From Rufibacter immobilis (GTDB lineage Bacteria > Bacteroidota > Bacteroidia > Cytophagales > Hymenobacteraceae): 64,000 nucleotides of DNA. How positions within the stretch are numbered: position 1 is the stretch's first letter; each line of letters begins with the position of its first letter. Below the pieces are notes generated by a model. The model had not been told where the DNA came from and did no database searches. It saw nothing but the letters and a program-made list of their open reading frames with translations. Shown here in pieces: positions 29,521 to 38,683 of this stretch. Where the stretch lies: the NCBI RefSeq assembly GCF_003721565.1, contig NZ_RJJE01000007.1, positions 86,323 through 150,322 on the forward strand. The letters are read 5' to 3'. A program made the translations under genes and the position numbers.

Positions 29521-30213
29521 ATGGATATTGCTCAACTTCTACGTGGGTTTGTCATTGATAATTTGGCAGGCTTTTCCTACAGAAATCTACCAAACTTCAT
29601 CTTTAGTTTTTTAGTATGTGCCTCGCTGGCTTATATTTTAGGCAAGCTTTATGAGAAGTTTGGTCACTCCCTTTCTAATAGGAAAGTCTTTGCCAGAAAC
29701 TTTGTGATATTATCGCTTACTACAATGTTTATCATCTCTGTAGTGAAAAGTTCTTTGGCTCTCTCTCTAGGCTTAGTAGGAGCACTTTCTATTGTACGTT
29801 TTAGATCTGCTATCAAGGAGCCAGAAGAATTGACCTATATTTTCTTGACAATTGCTATTGGTTTAGGCTGTGGTGCGGGTTTAACTATTCTAACTGTAAT
29901 TGCTTTTATAGGGTTTGCTATTGTCATATGGTTTAAGAATCGTTCTCAAAAGCCGCTTGATTATCAGAATCTATATCTCACTATCTCAAATAATGATGAT
30001 CAAGTACCAGATCTGAATCAAATAGTGCAGATCTTGAGATCTAGTCTTACTGGTGTGAAACTGAAGCGCACAGATGAAACTAATACATCTCTAGAAGCTT
30101 CATTTGTGGTGGAGGTTGGTGATTTTGATCAATTAGAGAAGATGCGTAATTCATTGAAAGGTACATATCCTAATCTGAATGTAACCTTCATGGACACAAG
30201 TCGGGACTTTTAA
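29521..30213 (+). CDS. DUF4956 membrane protein
   Basis: This 230-residue protein has four predicted membrane segments in the first 140 residues, including SLALSLGLVGALSIVRFR with SAIKEPEELTYIF after it. This is the conserved core of DUF4956. A soluble C-terminal domain of about 80 residues follows. The gene lies between the cotH-like and VTC genes, in the usual order. The family has no proven activity; the association suggests a role in polyphosphate handling or phosphorylation at the membrane (inference). Confidence 0.8.
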   Translation: MDIAQLLRGFVIDNLAGFSYRNLPNFIFSFLVCASLAYILGKLYEKFGHSLSNRKVFARNFVILSLTTMFIISVVKSSLALSLGLVGALSIVRFRSAIKEPEELTYIFLTIAIGLGCGAGLTILTVIAFIGFAIVIWFKNRSQKPLDYQNLYLTISNNDDQVPDLNQIVQILRSSLTGVKLKRTDETNTSLEASFVVEVGDFDQLEKMRNSLKGTYPNLNVTFMDTSRDF

Positions 30214-30223
30214 GTAGGCTACT

Positions 30224-30925
30224 TTGGCAAAGAAGGTTGACAGTAACGTATACCGATTTGAGCGGAAGTACCTCATTAAGAATGTTTCCCTTAATGAGGT
30301 AAAGCAGGCCACCCTGTTTAACCCAAAAGGGTTTGTGCCGGTTTTCCATCCAAGAACAATTAATAATATTTACTTTGATACACTTGGGCTGAGGGATTAT
30401 TTCGATAATGTGGAGGGAGATCAGAACCGGATAAAGGTGCGTATTAGGTGGTATGGAGAACTCTATGGCTATAAGAAGAAACCTGTTTTAGAGTTTAAGG
30501 TGAAGAACGGGCTTATGGGGTATAAAGACTCATATAGATTAGCCCCTTTCACTCTTGACCGCAGCTTCACTAGAGAAACGTTTCTGGAGGTTCTTAAAAA
30601 TTCAGATTTGCCTCAGCACGTTTTAGATGCTTTGTCTTCTTTGCATCCCATGCTCCTGAACCGGTATGATAGAATCTATTATTTATCTTTAGATAAAAAG
30701 TTCAGAATAACGATTGATAGTAACCTAACTTTTCACAAGATAAGTTTTCTACAGCCTATCTCTCTTGAGAAGTATCTGGAGAGAGATTCTGTAATTATGG
30801 AAATGAAATATAGCCGAGAAGATGATATAGAAGCCCGGAATATTTCCACCCATTTCCCATTCCTGCTGACCAAGAGTTCTAAATACGTACGTGGGGTAGA
30901 TAGCCTTTACTTCAGAACCGATTGA
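30224..30925 (+). CDS. VTC-domain polyphosphate polymerase-like protein
   Basis: This 233-residue soluble protein matches the VTC tunnel domain. It shows RFERKYLI near the N-terminus, NIYFDT, basic NRIKVRIRWYG, VLEFKVKNG, NRYDRIYY and EMKYSR. In yeast Vtc4 this fold makes polyphosphate from ATP. Basic and acidic residues that line the tunnel appear kept here. The start is a TTG at 30224, 10 bases after the DUF4956 stop, since no ATG lies near. It is probably cotranscribed with DUF4956 and the cotH-like gene. Confidence 0.82.
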   Translation: MAKKVDSNVYRFERKYLIKNVSLNEVKQATLFNPKGFVPVFHPRTINNIYFDTLGLRDYFDNVEGDQNRIKVRIRWYGELYGYKKKPVLEFKVKNGLMGYKDSYRLAPFTLDRSFTRETFLEVLKNSDLPQHVLDALSSLHPMLLNRYDRIYYLSLDKKFRITIDSNLTFHKISFLQPISLEKYLERDSVIMEMKYSREDDIEARNISTHFPFLLTKSSKYVRGVDSLYFRTD

Positions 30926-31036
30926 GAAAGGTGGGGCATAATATCACAATAGTTAGAAGGCCTCTTCATAGTTAGCCTGCGCTCCCTATAACAATTTAGA
31001 GACATAGCCTTAGTGCTTCCAGATGAGTCTTTGATT

Positions 31037-32125
31037 ATGGACAAGAAGAAAAAAAAAGTACTTTTCTGGATTCCTTATCCTCCAGGAGAAGCTCCCTCAC
31101 AGCGATTTAGATTTGAGCAATACTTTTCTGCTTTAGACCAACACGAGATAGAGTATAAGTTAGCTCCTTTTCTGGATGAGGCCACTTGGCGTATTCTTTA
31201 TCTTCCTGGTAAAGTGGTGCCAAAAGCATTAGGGATCTTAAAAGGGTTCTTAAGGCGTTTATGGCAGGTGCTAATAGTTGCTCCTCAATATCACTTCGTG
31301 TTTATGCACCGTGAAGCCGCACCGTTGGGACCTCCCATTTTTGAATGGCTTACTGCAAAAGTTTGGAAAAAGAAGCTTATTTATGATTTTGACGACGCTA
31401 TTTGGTTGGCTAATACTTCAGAACAAAATAAGATAGCTGCAGGATTAAAATGGCATCAAAAGGTTGATAACATTTGTAAATGGGCATGGAAAGTAAGCTG
31501 TGGAAACAGGTATTTGTGCAATTATGCCGCACAATTTAATGCGCAAGTAGTACATAATCCCACCACCATAGATACTGTAAATTTGCACAACCCGCACTTA
31601 TATCCACAACAGCAAAAGGAGAGGGTTGTTATTGGCTGGACTGGTACCCATTCTACCATGCCTTATCTTTTGCCCCTTGTGCCTGTTTTGCAGAGGCTGG
31701 AACAAGAGTTTGACTTTGAGTTTTGCGTAATTTCAAATCAAAATCCGCTATTGCCCCTGAGGTCATTTACCTTTAGGAAATGGTCGAAGGAAACAGAGAT
31801 CGCTGATTTAAGATATTTTGACATAGGAGTCATGCCGCTCACAGATGATAAGTGGGCTAAGGGCAAATGCGGCTTCAAGGCGTTGCAGTATATGTCTTTG
31901 GAGGTGCCTACCTTAGTGTCTCCGGTGGGTGTCAATACTGAAATTATTGAACACGGAGTAAATGGGTATATCTGTGCCACCCCAGAAGAATGGGAAACGT
32001 ATTTGCGACAGCTTTTAACCGGAAAAGCTAATTCTAGAACTTTAGGGATTGCGGCGCGTGAAACAGTGGAAGCAAGATATTCTGTTAAGTCAAATGCTGA
32101 GAACTTTGTCCAGTTATTCAACTAG
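31037..32125 (+). CDS. GT4-like glycosyltransferase
   Basis: This 362-residue GT-B-type glycosyltransferase has LFWIPYPPGEAPSQRFRFEQY at its start (quoted in part: PPGEAPSQRFRFEQ). It continues with YDFDDAIWL, VIGWTGTHSTMPYL and KCGFKALQYMSLEVPTLVSPVG, where the donor-binding region lies. ATG 31037 follows an in-frame GTG at 31013 and is preferred because the first strand starts just after it. It is the last recognisable polysaccharide gene, and it converges on a TPR gene with a 15-base gap. Confidence 0.8.
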   Translation: MDKKKKKVLFWIPYPPGEAPSQRFRFEQYFSALDQHEIEYKLAPFLDEATWRILYLPGKVVPKALGILKGFLRRLWQVLIVAPQYHFVFMHREAAPLGPPIFEWLTAKVWKKKLIYDFDDAIWLANTSEQNKIAAGLKWHQKVDNICKWAWKVSCGNRYLCNYAAQFNAQVVHNPTTIDTVNLHNPHLYPQQQKERVVIGWTGTHSTMPYLLPLVPVLQRLEQEFDFEFCVISNQNPLLPLRSFTFRKWSKETEIADLRYFDIGVMPLTDDKWAKGKCGFKALQYMSLEVPTLVSPVGVNTEIIEHGVNGYICATPEEWETYLRQLLTGKANSRTLGIAARETVEARYSVKSNAENFVQLFN

Positions 32126-32140
32126 AATAAAGTTCTGGAG

Positions 32141-33409
32141 TTACTTTACCTTTCTGTTCTTCTTCAGATAAGCTTTCGCTTCTTTCCCGTTCGCAGATTT
32201 GGCTTCAGTTAGTTTAAGAACCGTTTCATAGTACTGCTTGGCTTGTCTGATGTTCTTTTCCTTGTCACTTATCCTGGCCAAGTTCACGAAGGAAGAAATG
32301 TAATAGCCAGATTCCTGCTCCCCGCTTTGTTCTGCAAAACTAATGCATTGCTGGTAATAACCCTTTGCTTTTGCATAATCTCTGTTGCGGTACTGGTTAA
32401 TGTAGCCCAGGAAAAAGCTGGCGTAACGTCCGCTGATGGCTTCATAGCCAAACACTTTTCGATCGATTTTATCCAGGATCTGGGTAGAGAGGAGTTCGGC
32501 AATACTAAAATTGCCCTCAGTGAAAGCCATGCGGGCATAGAACCGCTGAAAATAAGGGTTGTCTGGATAGGTACTGGCCAGGTACTGTGCTAAGGACATG
32601 GCGGCAGCGCCATTTTTAGCGTCATTGGCGTAGATCTTCATTAAGAAAAACTTGGCTTCAGTACCGGTGTAGAACCCGTTGAAGGCGACTTGCTGCAGCT
32701 GTTTGAGCCCTAAATTTTTGTTTCCTTTCGGGAAAAAGTAGAGGATGGGGCGTAGGAGGGGATAGTTTTCATGAATCCAGACGGCGTAGTAATTAAATAA
32801 GGCTTCGCCAAAGAGGAACTCGTCACTTAACCCATTCGCTTTCTTGCTTTTCTGCAGGTAATCCAGTGCCCTGTTGCTCATGATGGCTGCTTTGCGCCAG
32901 TTCTTGCGCTCGGCGTGCAGGCGGGCCCCAAAGCCATTGGCGGCAGAAAGGAAAAAGGCGGCTTCCAAATTTTTATTATCGTCGTCATAAAGTTCTTCGG
33001 CCAGGGTAATGGTGGTATCCATGTACGCCAGGAAGAAATTATCATAACTAGGGTCTGTGATGTTGGAGGGTACCATTTTCCACCACTGGCTTAGGCCCAG
33101 CAGGAAATAGGGCATAGGGTGCTCGGGGTACCTCCTGCGCAATGATTTAAACTGTTTCTCTGCCGTGGCGAATTTGAAATTATACATATTATCCACGGCA
33201 CCCCCCAGCTCATTCATGATACTTTCATTGAGCAGAAGCCAGCCTTTGATATCCAATGCCTGGGGCAAGACATCAATAGAATCTAAGATAATAGTGGCTT
33301 GGAGAGAGTCCAGGAGTTTCTGGTCAATCTGTTGGCTAGAGTCCGCTACTTGGGCTTTGCTCTGAAAAACGCTGAAGAGCAGCAGGAATAGGAAGAGGGT
33401 CTTTTTCAT
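32141..33409 (-). CDS. Exported TPR-repeat protein
   Basis: This 422-residue protein has a clear signal peptide (KKTLFLFLLLFSVFQSKA, cleavage near residue 19) and tetratricopeptide-like helices over most of its length. Examples are FKFATAEKQFKSLRRRYPEHPMPY at about 77-100 (quoted in part: AEKQFKSLRRRYPEHP) and DYAKAKGYYQQCISFAEQSG near 358. It is probably periplasmic and a protein-binding scaffold. No enzyme domain is seen. Upstream lies a half copy of the hairpin repeat. Confidence 0.75.
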   Translation of the reverse strand: MKKTLFLFLLLFSVFQSKAQVADSSQQIDQKLLDSLQATIILDSIDVLPQALDIKGWLLLNESIMNELGGAVDNMYNFKFATAEKQFKSLRRRYPEHPMPYFLLGLSQWWKMVPSNITDPSYDNFFLAYMDTTITLAEELYDDDNKNLEAAFFLSAANGFGARLHAERKNWRKAAIMSNRALDYLQKSKKANGLSDEFLFGEALFNYYAVWIHENYPLLRPILYFFPKGNKNLGLKQLQQVAFNGFYTGTEAKFFLMKIYANDAKNGAAAMSLAQYLASTYPDNPYFQRFYARMAFTEGNFSIAELLSTQILDKIDRKVFGYEAISGRYASFFLGYINQYRNRDYAKAKGYYQQCISFAEQSGEQESGYYISSFVNLARISDKEKNIRQAKQYYETVLKLTEAKSANGKEAKAYLKKNRKVK

Positions 33410-33416
33410 TCAATTT

Positions 33417-33440
33417 CGAAAAAACGGCTCCTAAACGCCG
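33417..33440. repeat. Hairpin repeat, right arm only
   Basis: CGAAAAAACGGCTCCTAAACG matches the right half of the element. The left half would fall in the start of the adjacent TPR gene and is absent. It lies 8 bases upstream of that gene's ATG. Confidence 0.6.
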
Positions 33441-33597
33441 TTGGGCACAGATCTGAATTTTTGTTTGAAATCTGGCCGCTCACACAACATGCACTGTTCG
33501 CGGTAGGTTTCAATATGTTATTTATACTGAGGCTGTTTCTGGATGTTTTCTCAAAATTAGCCTAAATACGGACAGGAACTGCTATGCAAGAATCTGC

Positions 33598-33605
33598 TAT
33601 CTTTG
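33598..33605 (+). promoter_or_regulatory. -7 promoter box of the M42 peptidase gene
   Basis: TATCTTTG matches TAnnTTTG and lies 15 bases before the ATG at 33621. No TTG occurs at the standard spacing. The leader would be about 10 bases. Confidence 0.5.
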
Positions 33606-33620
33606 AAAAAACGCTGATCT

Positions 33621-34535
33621 ATGGAATTATTGCGCCAACTCTGTCAAGTGCATGCGCCTTCTGGCAATGAAGTTAAAATGAAGGAGTTCCTCCTGAACTA
33701 TGTGCAGGAACACCAGGCTTCCTGGGCCGTGCAGCCGCAGATCATCCATGGGCAAGGCTTTCAGGACTGTCTACTGCTGATATTCGGGAAACCCCGCACG
33801 GTCATTTTCGCTCATATGGATTCTATTGGGTTTATGGTGCGGTATGGTAAGCAACTCATCAAGATTGGCGGACCGGTGGCCCAAACCGGTTATACCTTGG
33901 TAGGGCAAGACAAGCAAGGACCTATAGAATGTACGCTGGAAGTAGACGAGGAAGAGCGGGAATTATACTACAACTACGACCGCGACATTGAGCGCGGTAC
34001 AGAACTGGTGTTCAAATGCGACTTCAGGGAGACGGAGGAGACGGTGCAAAGTTGCTACCTTGATAACCGTTTAGGAGTATGGAACGCTTTACAGGTAGCG
34101 CAAACGTTAGAAGATGGTATCATAGCCTTTGGTTGCTGGGAAGAAACGGGGGGAGGTTCTGTGGCTTATTTGGCTAAGTATATATATGAAACCTATGGAG
34201 TAACCCAAGCCTTAATTTCAGATATCACGTGGGTGACGGAGGGCGTACACGCCGGGCAAGGGGTGGCTATCTCTTTACGGGATTCTCTCATTCCACGCCG
34301 CAGCTACGTCCAGAAAATTATTGCCCTGGCAGAAGAGGCAAACATTCCTTACCAGGTGGAGGTGGAAAGCGCCGGTGGCTCAGACGGAAAAGAACTTCAC
34401 TACGGCAATATTCCCTGGGACTGGTGCTTTATAGGAGCCCCTGAGGAGCAAGTGCATTCGCCAGATGAGTTGGTGCATAAGAATGACATTTACGGCATGG
34501 TAAACTTGTATAAGGTGTTGATGCAGAAACTATAA
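33621..34535 (+). CDS. M42/M28-type metallopeptidase (aminopeptidase family)
   Basis: This 304-residue cytosolic peptidase has the metal-site layout of the M42 clan. It shows HAPSGNE near the N-terminus, IFAHMDSIGF (His, Asp), SCYLDNRLGVWNAL (bridging Asp), CWEETGGG (catalytic Glu pair), ISDITWV and, near the end, APEEQVHSPDELVH with the last histidine. It is expected to trim N-terminal residues from peptides. It is slightly shorter than the usual 340-360 residues. Its stop codon overlaps the promoter box proposed for hppA. Confidence 0.82.
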   Translation: MELLRQLCQVHAPSGNEVKMKEFLLNYVQEHQASWAVQPQIIHGQGFQDCLLLIFGKPRTVIFAHMDSIGFMVRYGKQLIKIGGPVAQTGYTLVGQDKQGPIECTLEVDEEERELYYNYDRDIERGTELVFKCDFRETEETVQSCYLDNRLGVWNALQVAQTLEDGIIAFGCWEETGGGSVAYLAKYIYETYGVTQALISDITWVTEGVHAGQGVAISLRDSLIPRRSYVQKIIALAEEANIPYQVEVESAGGSDGKELHYGNIPWDWCFIGAPEEQVHSPDELVHKNDIYGMVNLYKVLMQKL

Positions 34536-34540
34536 CTTTG
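34533..34540 (+). promoter_or_regulatory. Possible hppA promoter -7 box
   Basis: TAACTTTG matches TAnnTTTG and overlaps the stop codon of the preceding gene. A start near 34547 would give hppA a leader of about 95 bases that contains the hairpin at 34566-34624. Confidence 0.4.
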
Positions 34541-34565
34541 CTTGTATAGAGTATAATAGATATTT

Positions 34566-34624
34566 GTTTTTTAGGTGAGAAACGTTAGCTTGCAGTACAG
34601 TCCTTCGCTCACTCATCTAAAAAC
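34566..34624 (+). promoter_or_regulatory. Stem-loop in the hppA leader
   Basis: TTTTTAGGTGAG (34568-34579) can pair with CTCATCTAAAAA (34612-34623), with one G-U pair, around a 32-base loop. The stem ends 18 bases before the hppA ATG. There is no U-tract after it, so it is not a standard terminator. Its function is unknown. Confidence 0.35.
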
Positions 34625-34641
34625 AAACAAAATTTTACTCT

Positions 34642-36876
34642 ATGCAGACAATTCTTTACGCCATTCCTGCTTTTGGTTTGGTGGCTCTGTTGTACACAGC
34701 CATTAAATCTGCGTGGGTGACCCGGCAAGACCCCGGTGATCTCAAAATGAGTACCATTGCCCGTTACATTGCGGAGGGGGCAATGGCCTTTCTGAAGGCA
34801 GAATACAAGGTCCTTGCCTATTTTGCCATTATTGCCTCCATCTTTCTGTTCTATTTAGGGTATGTAGGCGAAAAATCGTCGCCTATTATTGTGGTTGCCT
34901 TCTTAATTGGCGCCGTATTCTCAGCATTGGCCGGTTTCATTGGCATGCGCATTGCCACCAAAGCCAACGTACGCACGGCGCAGGCCGCCCGTACCAGCTT
35001 GTCTAAGGCCCTCAATGTGTCGTTCACCGGCGGTGCCGTGATGGGCATGGGCGTAGCGGGGTTGGCCGTGTTAGGGTTAGGTTCTCTCTTCATTGCCTTT
35101 TATTATTGGTTTGTACAGCGGGCCGGGGCTTCTGCCAGCAGTGAGCAAATGGAAGTAGCCCTGGAGGTACTGACCGGCTTCTCCCTGGGGGCCGAGAGTA
35201 TTGCCCTTTTCGCGCGGGTAGGCGGCGGTATCTATACCAAAGCGGCCGACGTGGGAGCCGACTTAGTAGGGAAGGTGGAAGCCGGTATTCCGGAAGATGA
35301 CCCCAGAAACCCCGCCACCATCGCCGATAACGTAGGAGATAACGTGGGCGACGTGGCCGGCATGGGCGCCGACTTGTTTGGGTCTTATGTGGCTACCATT
35401 CTCGCTACCATGGTGCTGGGCCGGGAAATTACCGTGACAGATAATTTCGGAGGATTGTCGCCCATCATTTTGCCTATGCTTATTGCCGGTTTGGGCATCC
35501 TCTTCTCCATGATTGGGACACTCTTCGTGCGCGTGAAAGAGGGCGGAAACGTGCAGGCAGCCCTGAACATGGGCAACTGGTCATCGGTGGCCCTCACCGC
35601 GGTGGCCTCTTACTTTGTCATTGACTGGCTCATGCCAGAGACCTTAACCCTGCGCGGCTATGCATTCACGTCTATGGGTATCTTCTGGGCCGTGATCATT
35701 GGCCTGGTGGTAGGAACGCTCATCTCCATCATTACAGAATATTACACGGCTATGGGCAAAAAGCCGGTAAATTCAATTGTGCAGCAATCTTCTACGGGGG
35801 CGGCTACCAATATAATTGCCGGCCTGAGCGTGGGCATGATGAGTACGGCCCTGCCGATTATTGTATTGGCGGCGGGCATTGTGTTCTCCTATGCAGTGGC
35901 TGGTTTATACGGAGTGGCCATTGCCGCCGCCGGTATGATGGCTACTACGGCCATGCAGTTGGCCATTGACGCCTTCGGGCCGATAGCCGATAACGCGGGC
36001 GGTATAGCCGAAATGAGCGAACTGCCCAAGGAAGTACGCGAACGCACCGATATCCTGGATGCCGTAGGTAACACCACCGCCGCCACCGGCAAAGGCTTCG
36101 CCATTGCCTCCGCGGCCTTGACTTCCCTGGCGCTCTTTGCTGCTTTTGTGGGCATTGCCGGCATCACAACCATTGACTTGTACAAAGCCCCGGTATTGGC
36201 GGGCTTGTTTATCGGTGGCATGATTCCGTTTGTTTTCTCGGCCTTGGCCATTAGTGCCGTGGGCAGGGCGGCCATGGCCATGGTGCAGGAAGTGCGTCGG
36301 CAGTTCCGCGAGATTCCGGGCATCATGGAGGGAACCGGCAAACCGGAGTATGACAAATGCGTGGCCATTTCCACCAAAGCCGCTATCAGGGAAATGATGC
36401 TCCCCGGGGCCATTGCCCTGATTGTGCCCATCTTAGTGGGTTTTGGTCTGCGCGGTGTGTTTGAAGAGGTTTCCAGCGCCGAGATTCTGGGCGGTGTGTT
36501 GGCCGGGGTGACCGTGGCCGGCGTCCTGATGGCGATTTTCCAGTCCAACGCGGGCGGGGCCTGGGACAATGCCAAAAAATCTTTTGAGAAAGGCGTGCTC
36601 ATCAATGGCGTGATGGAGTACAAAGGCTCAGAGCCGCACAAGGCTTCCGTGACCGGCGACACCGTGGGAGATCCGTTTAAAGACACCTCGGGGCCGTCTA
36701 TGAACATCCTTATCAAACTCATGTCCATTGTGTCTTTGGTGATTGCCCCGCACATTGCCGTGCGCGAGAATCCGCAGCCCGCCCCAGAAAACCGCTTGGA
36801 TCTGGAGGGAGCTGCTGAGAAGGTGGAGAAAGTTGCCCCGGAAACCACCGTGCACTATCTGGCTACGCAGAAATAA
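34642..36876 (+). CDS. hppA: Membrane-bound ion-pumping pyrophosphatase
   Basis: This 744-residue protein has about 16 membrane segments and couples pyrophosphate hydrolysis to H+ or Na+ transport. Active-site motifs are visible: [20 protein letters not shown], then [21 protein letters not shown], and the C-terminal [15 protein letters not shown]. In [13 protein letters not shown], alanine stands where K+-independent enzymes have lysine and glycine where they have threonine, so the enzyme should be K+-dependent. Whether it pumps H+, Na+ or both is not settled. The gene is monocistronic and ends 12 bases before a perfect 27-bp hairpin element. Confidence 0.95.
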   Translation: MQTILYAIPAFGLVALLYTAIKSAWVTRQDPGDLKMSTIARYIAEGAMAFLKAEYKVLAYFAIIASIFLFYLGYVGEKSSPIIVVAFLIGAVFSALAGFIGMRIATKANVRTAQAARTSLSKALNVSFTGGAVMGMGVAGLAVLGLGSLFIAFYYWFVQRAGASASSEQMEVALEVLTGFSLGAESIALFARVGGGIYTKAADVGADLVGKVEAGIPEDDPRNPATIADNVGDNVGDVAGMGADLFGSYVATILATMVLGREITVTDNFGGLSPIILPMLIAGLGILFSMIGTLFVRVKEGGNVQAALNMGNWSSVALTAVASYFVIDWLMPETLTLRGYAFTSMGIFWAVIIGLVVGTLISIITEYYTAMGKKPVNSIVQQSSTGAATNIIAGLSVGMMSTALPIIVLAAGIVFSYAVAGLYGVAIAAAGMMATTAMQLAIDAFGPIADNAGGIAEMSELPKEVRERTDILDAVGNTTAATGKGFAIASAALTSLALFAAFVGIAGITTIDLYKAPVLAGLFIGGMIPFVFSALAISAVGRAAMAMVQEVRRQFREIPGIMEGTGKPEYDKCVAISTKAAIREMMLPGAIALIVPILVGFGLRGVFEEVSSAEILGGVLAGVTVAGVLMAIFQSNAGGAWDNAKKSFEKGVLINGVMEYKGSEPHKASVTGDTVGDPFKDTSGPSMNILIKLMSIVSLVIAPHIAVRENPQPAPENRLDLEGAAEKVEKVAPETTVHYLATQK

Positions 36877-36887
36877 ATCACTTATGT

Positions 36888-36943
36888 AGCAGGCTGCGTT
36901 TAGGGGCTGTTTTTCCAAAAACAGCCCCTAAACGCAGCCTGCT
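36888..36943. repeat. Hairpin repeat, longest perfect copy
   Basis: Two 27-base arms are exact inverted copies around a CC centre. The family core GTTTAGGGGCTGTTTTT is preceded by AGCAGGCTGC, and the right arm closes with GCAGCCTGCT. The outer ten pairs are unique to this copy. It lies 12 bases after the hppA stop. Confidence 0.95.
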
Positions 36944-37269
36944 CTAAAAATAACCGGAATATCTGGCGCAGGCATTAGCTTCAGTTCATCCGGCTTGCCT
37001 GGGCTTCCCTTTCCGCAGGATAATTTTCAGAAGAAAAACTTTGGTTGCCTCCACCTGATTTGGGGCTGTTTTTGGAAAAATGGCTCCTAAACGGAAAAGC
37101 CTATGCGTTCCACAGCGCGTTAGGGGACAGGCTGTCGCTTGCGTCAGTAAAGGCTGGTGAAAGTTGCGCGTAACCACAATGTTTCTGAGACAATGCCGGT
37201 AAGTTAGAACCCTTCGCTCGCAGAAAAGGCTGTTTTGCTTTTATTTTCCCCCCGTATTCCCCAAATTTG
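36944..37269. other. Intergenic stretch between hppA and hpt
   Basis: These bases hold one imperfect hairpin repeat (37058-37094) and no gene that I can support. The last bases, CAAATTTG at 37262-37269, resemble a -7 box with one mismatch. Confidence 0.45.
37058..37094. repeat. Hairpin repeat, imperfect copy
   Basis: GATTTGGGGCTGTTTTTGG is followed by AAAAATGGCTCCTAAACGG. The centre is GG rather than CC and the arms have a few mismatches. Confidence 0.75.
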
Positions 37270-37830
37270 ATGCTTCTAGATTTTACGCCAATGCATCACC
37301 CACCGGTAACCATTCACGACAAACAGTTCAGTATCTACCTGCCCGAGCGCAAAATCCTTCATAGCGTGGAGATTGTGGCGGCCCGATTGAGCCATGATTA
37401 CCGGGGCAAAACCCCGCTCTTCCTGTCGGTGCTGAACGGTTCGTTTATGTTTGCCTCAGACCTGATGAAAGAGATGAGCATCCCGTGCGAGATTTCGTTT
37501 GTCCGGCTCTCTTCTTACACAGACATGCACAGCACCGGTAAGGTGAAAGAGATCATCGGCCTGAAAGAGAGCATCAAAGGGCGCCATGTGGTGGTGCTGG
37601 AAGATATTGTAGACACCGGCCATACCGTTGCGGGGCTGTTGCCGCAGCTGCACCAGCAGGAACCGGCCTCCGTGGAGGTGGCTACCCTGCTCGTTAAGCC
37701 AGAATGCCTGCAGCACGACCTGCAGATCAAGTATCCGGCCATGTCCATCGCCAATGATTTTGTGGTGGGCTACGGGCTGGATTACAACGGCCTGGGCCGA
37801 AACCTGCGCGACATATACAAAGTCATGTAG
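37270..37830 (+). CDS. hpt: Hypoxanthine phosphoribosyltransferase
   Basis: This 186-residue protein salvages hypoxanthine and guanine with PRPP. The PRPP loop is VVVLEDIVDTGHTVAGLL; LSVLNGSFMFASDL and DFVVGYGLDYNGLGRNL are the other family motifs. ATG 37270 gives 186 residues; ATG 37291 (MHHPPVTIHDKQF) is also credible, because a weak -7 box just precedes 37270. A hairpin repeat starts at the base after the stop. Confidence 0.93.
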   Translation: MLLDFTPMHHPPVTIHDKQFSIYLPERKILHSVEIVAARLSHDYRGKTPLFLSVLNGSFMFASDLMKEMSIPCEISFVRLSSYTDMHSTGKVKEIIGLKESIKGRHVVVLEDIVDTGHTVAGLLPQLHQQEPASVEVATLLVKPECLQHDLQIKYPAMSIANDFVVGYGLDYNGLGRNLRDIYKVM

Positions 37831-37884
37831 CGTTGCGGGGGCGTTTAGCGGCTCTTTTTCCAAAAACAGGCGCTAAACACAACG
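37831..37884. repeat. Hairpin repeat with extended flanks
   Basis: The core GTTTAGCGGCTCTTTTTCC pairs with AAAAACAGGCGCTAAAC. Outer CGTTG (37831-37835) is complementary to CAACG (37880-37884). It starts directly after the hpt stop codon. Confidence 0.85.
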
Positions 37885-37935
37885 CGGCGGGCCGCGCAGC
37901 AGGCGCAAAAGCTGTCATTTTCAAGATTTTATTTG

Positions 37936-37943
37936 TACTTTTG
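37936..37943 (+). promoter_or_regulatory. -7 promoter box of adk
   Basis: TACTTTTG matches TAnnTTTG and lies 22 bases before the adk ATG at 37966, giving a leader of about 16 bases. No clear TTG is present at the upstream spacing. Confidence 0.5.
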
Positions 37944-37965
37944 TATTCTCACAACGTCATTATTC

Positions 37966-38547
37966 ATGCTTAACATCGTACTCTTTGGTCCTCCAGGGGC
38001 AGGTAAAGGCACGCAGAGCCAGAAACTAATCGAAAAATACGGGCTTATCCACCTTTCTACCGGTGATTTGCTGCGTTCAGAGATTGCTCAGGGAACTGAG
38101 CTGGGGCTGAAGGCCAAGAAACTGATGGATGAAGGTCTTCTGGTGCCAGACGAAGTAGTCATTGGCATGATTGAATCCAAGATAGCCGATAACCGCGAGG
38201 TGGCCGGTTTCATCTTTGACGGTTTCCCGCGCACCGTGCCACAGGCCGAGGCGCTGGACCAACTGCTGGAAAAATATGACCAGGGCATTAGCTGCATGAT
38301 TGCGCTGCAGGTAGCCGAGGAAGAGCTGGTGAAACGCCTGTTGCTCCGCGGCCAGACCTCCGGTAGACCAGACGACGCCGATGAGACCCTTATCCAGAAG
38401 CGCGTGCAGGAATACAACACCAAAACCGCGCCCGTGGCAGATTACTACGCCAAGCAAGGCAAGTTCTACGCCGTAGACGGGATTGGGGAAATTGACGAGA
38501 TCTTCGCCAAAAGCTGTGAAATCATTGGGGCTTGCCAGACGGTGTAG
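37966..38547 (+). CDS. adk: Adenylate kinase
   Basis: This 193-residue enzyme catalyses ATP + AMP = 2 ADP. The P-loop is VLFGPPGAGKGTQSQKL; STGDLLRSEI binds AMP; FDGFPRTVPQAEAL and LLLRGQTSGRPDDADE mark the CORE and the short LID. The short LID without zinc cysteines and the length fit adk of this phylum. ATG 37966 is chosen over an upstream TTG that would fall within the promoter box. A stem-loop terminator follows. Confidence 0.96.
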   Translation: MLNIVLFGPPGAGKGTQSQKLIEKYGLIHLSTGDLLRSEIAQGTELGLKAKKLMDEGLLVPDEVVIGMIESKIADNREVAGFIFDGFPRTVPQAEALDQLLEKYDQGISCMIALQVAEEELVKRLLLRGQTSGRPDDADETLIQKRVQEYNTKTAPVADYYAKQGKFYAVDGIGEIDEIFAKSCEIIGACQTV

Positions 38548-38573
38548 TTTCCTTTCTATGTAGTAAACACCGG

Positions 38574-38607
38574 AAACCATCTGATAAGCAATTGTCAGAT
38601 GGTTTTT
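38574..38607 (+). terminator. Rho-independent terminator after adk
   Basis: AACCATCTGA (38575-38584) pairs with TCAGATGGTT (38595-38604), followed by a short T run. Confidence 0.8.
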
Positions 38608-38683
38608 AGTTGATGTAGAACCGCTAGCGACCCTGCATCAGAAACTTGTTCATAAACGATTATCATTCTCTAAATACCAGACC

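Noticed and set aside
35889..36848. 319-codon open frame antisense to hppA
   Set aside because: Mirror of a conserved GC-rich gene; the predicted protein is Met/Pro/Ser-biased with no domain.
36888..36943. Ordinary rho-independent terminator
   Set aside because: The T run lies inside the stem rather than after it, and the core recurs in many unrelated places.
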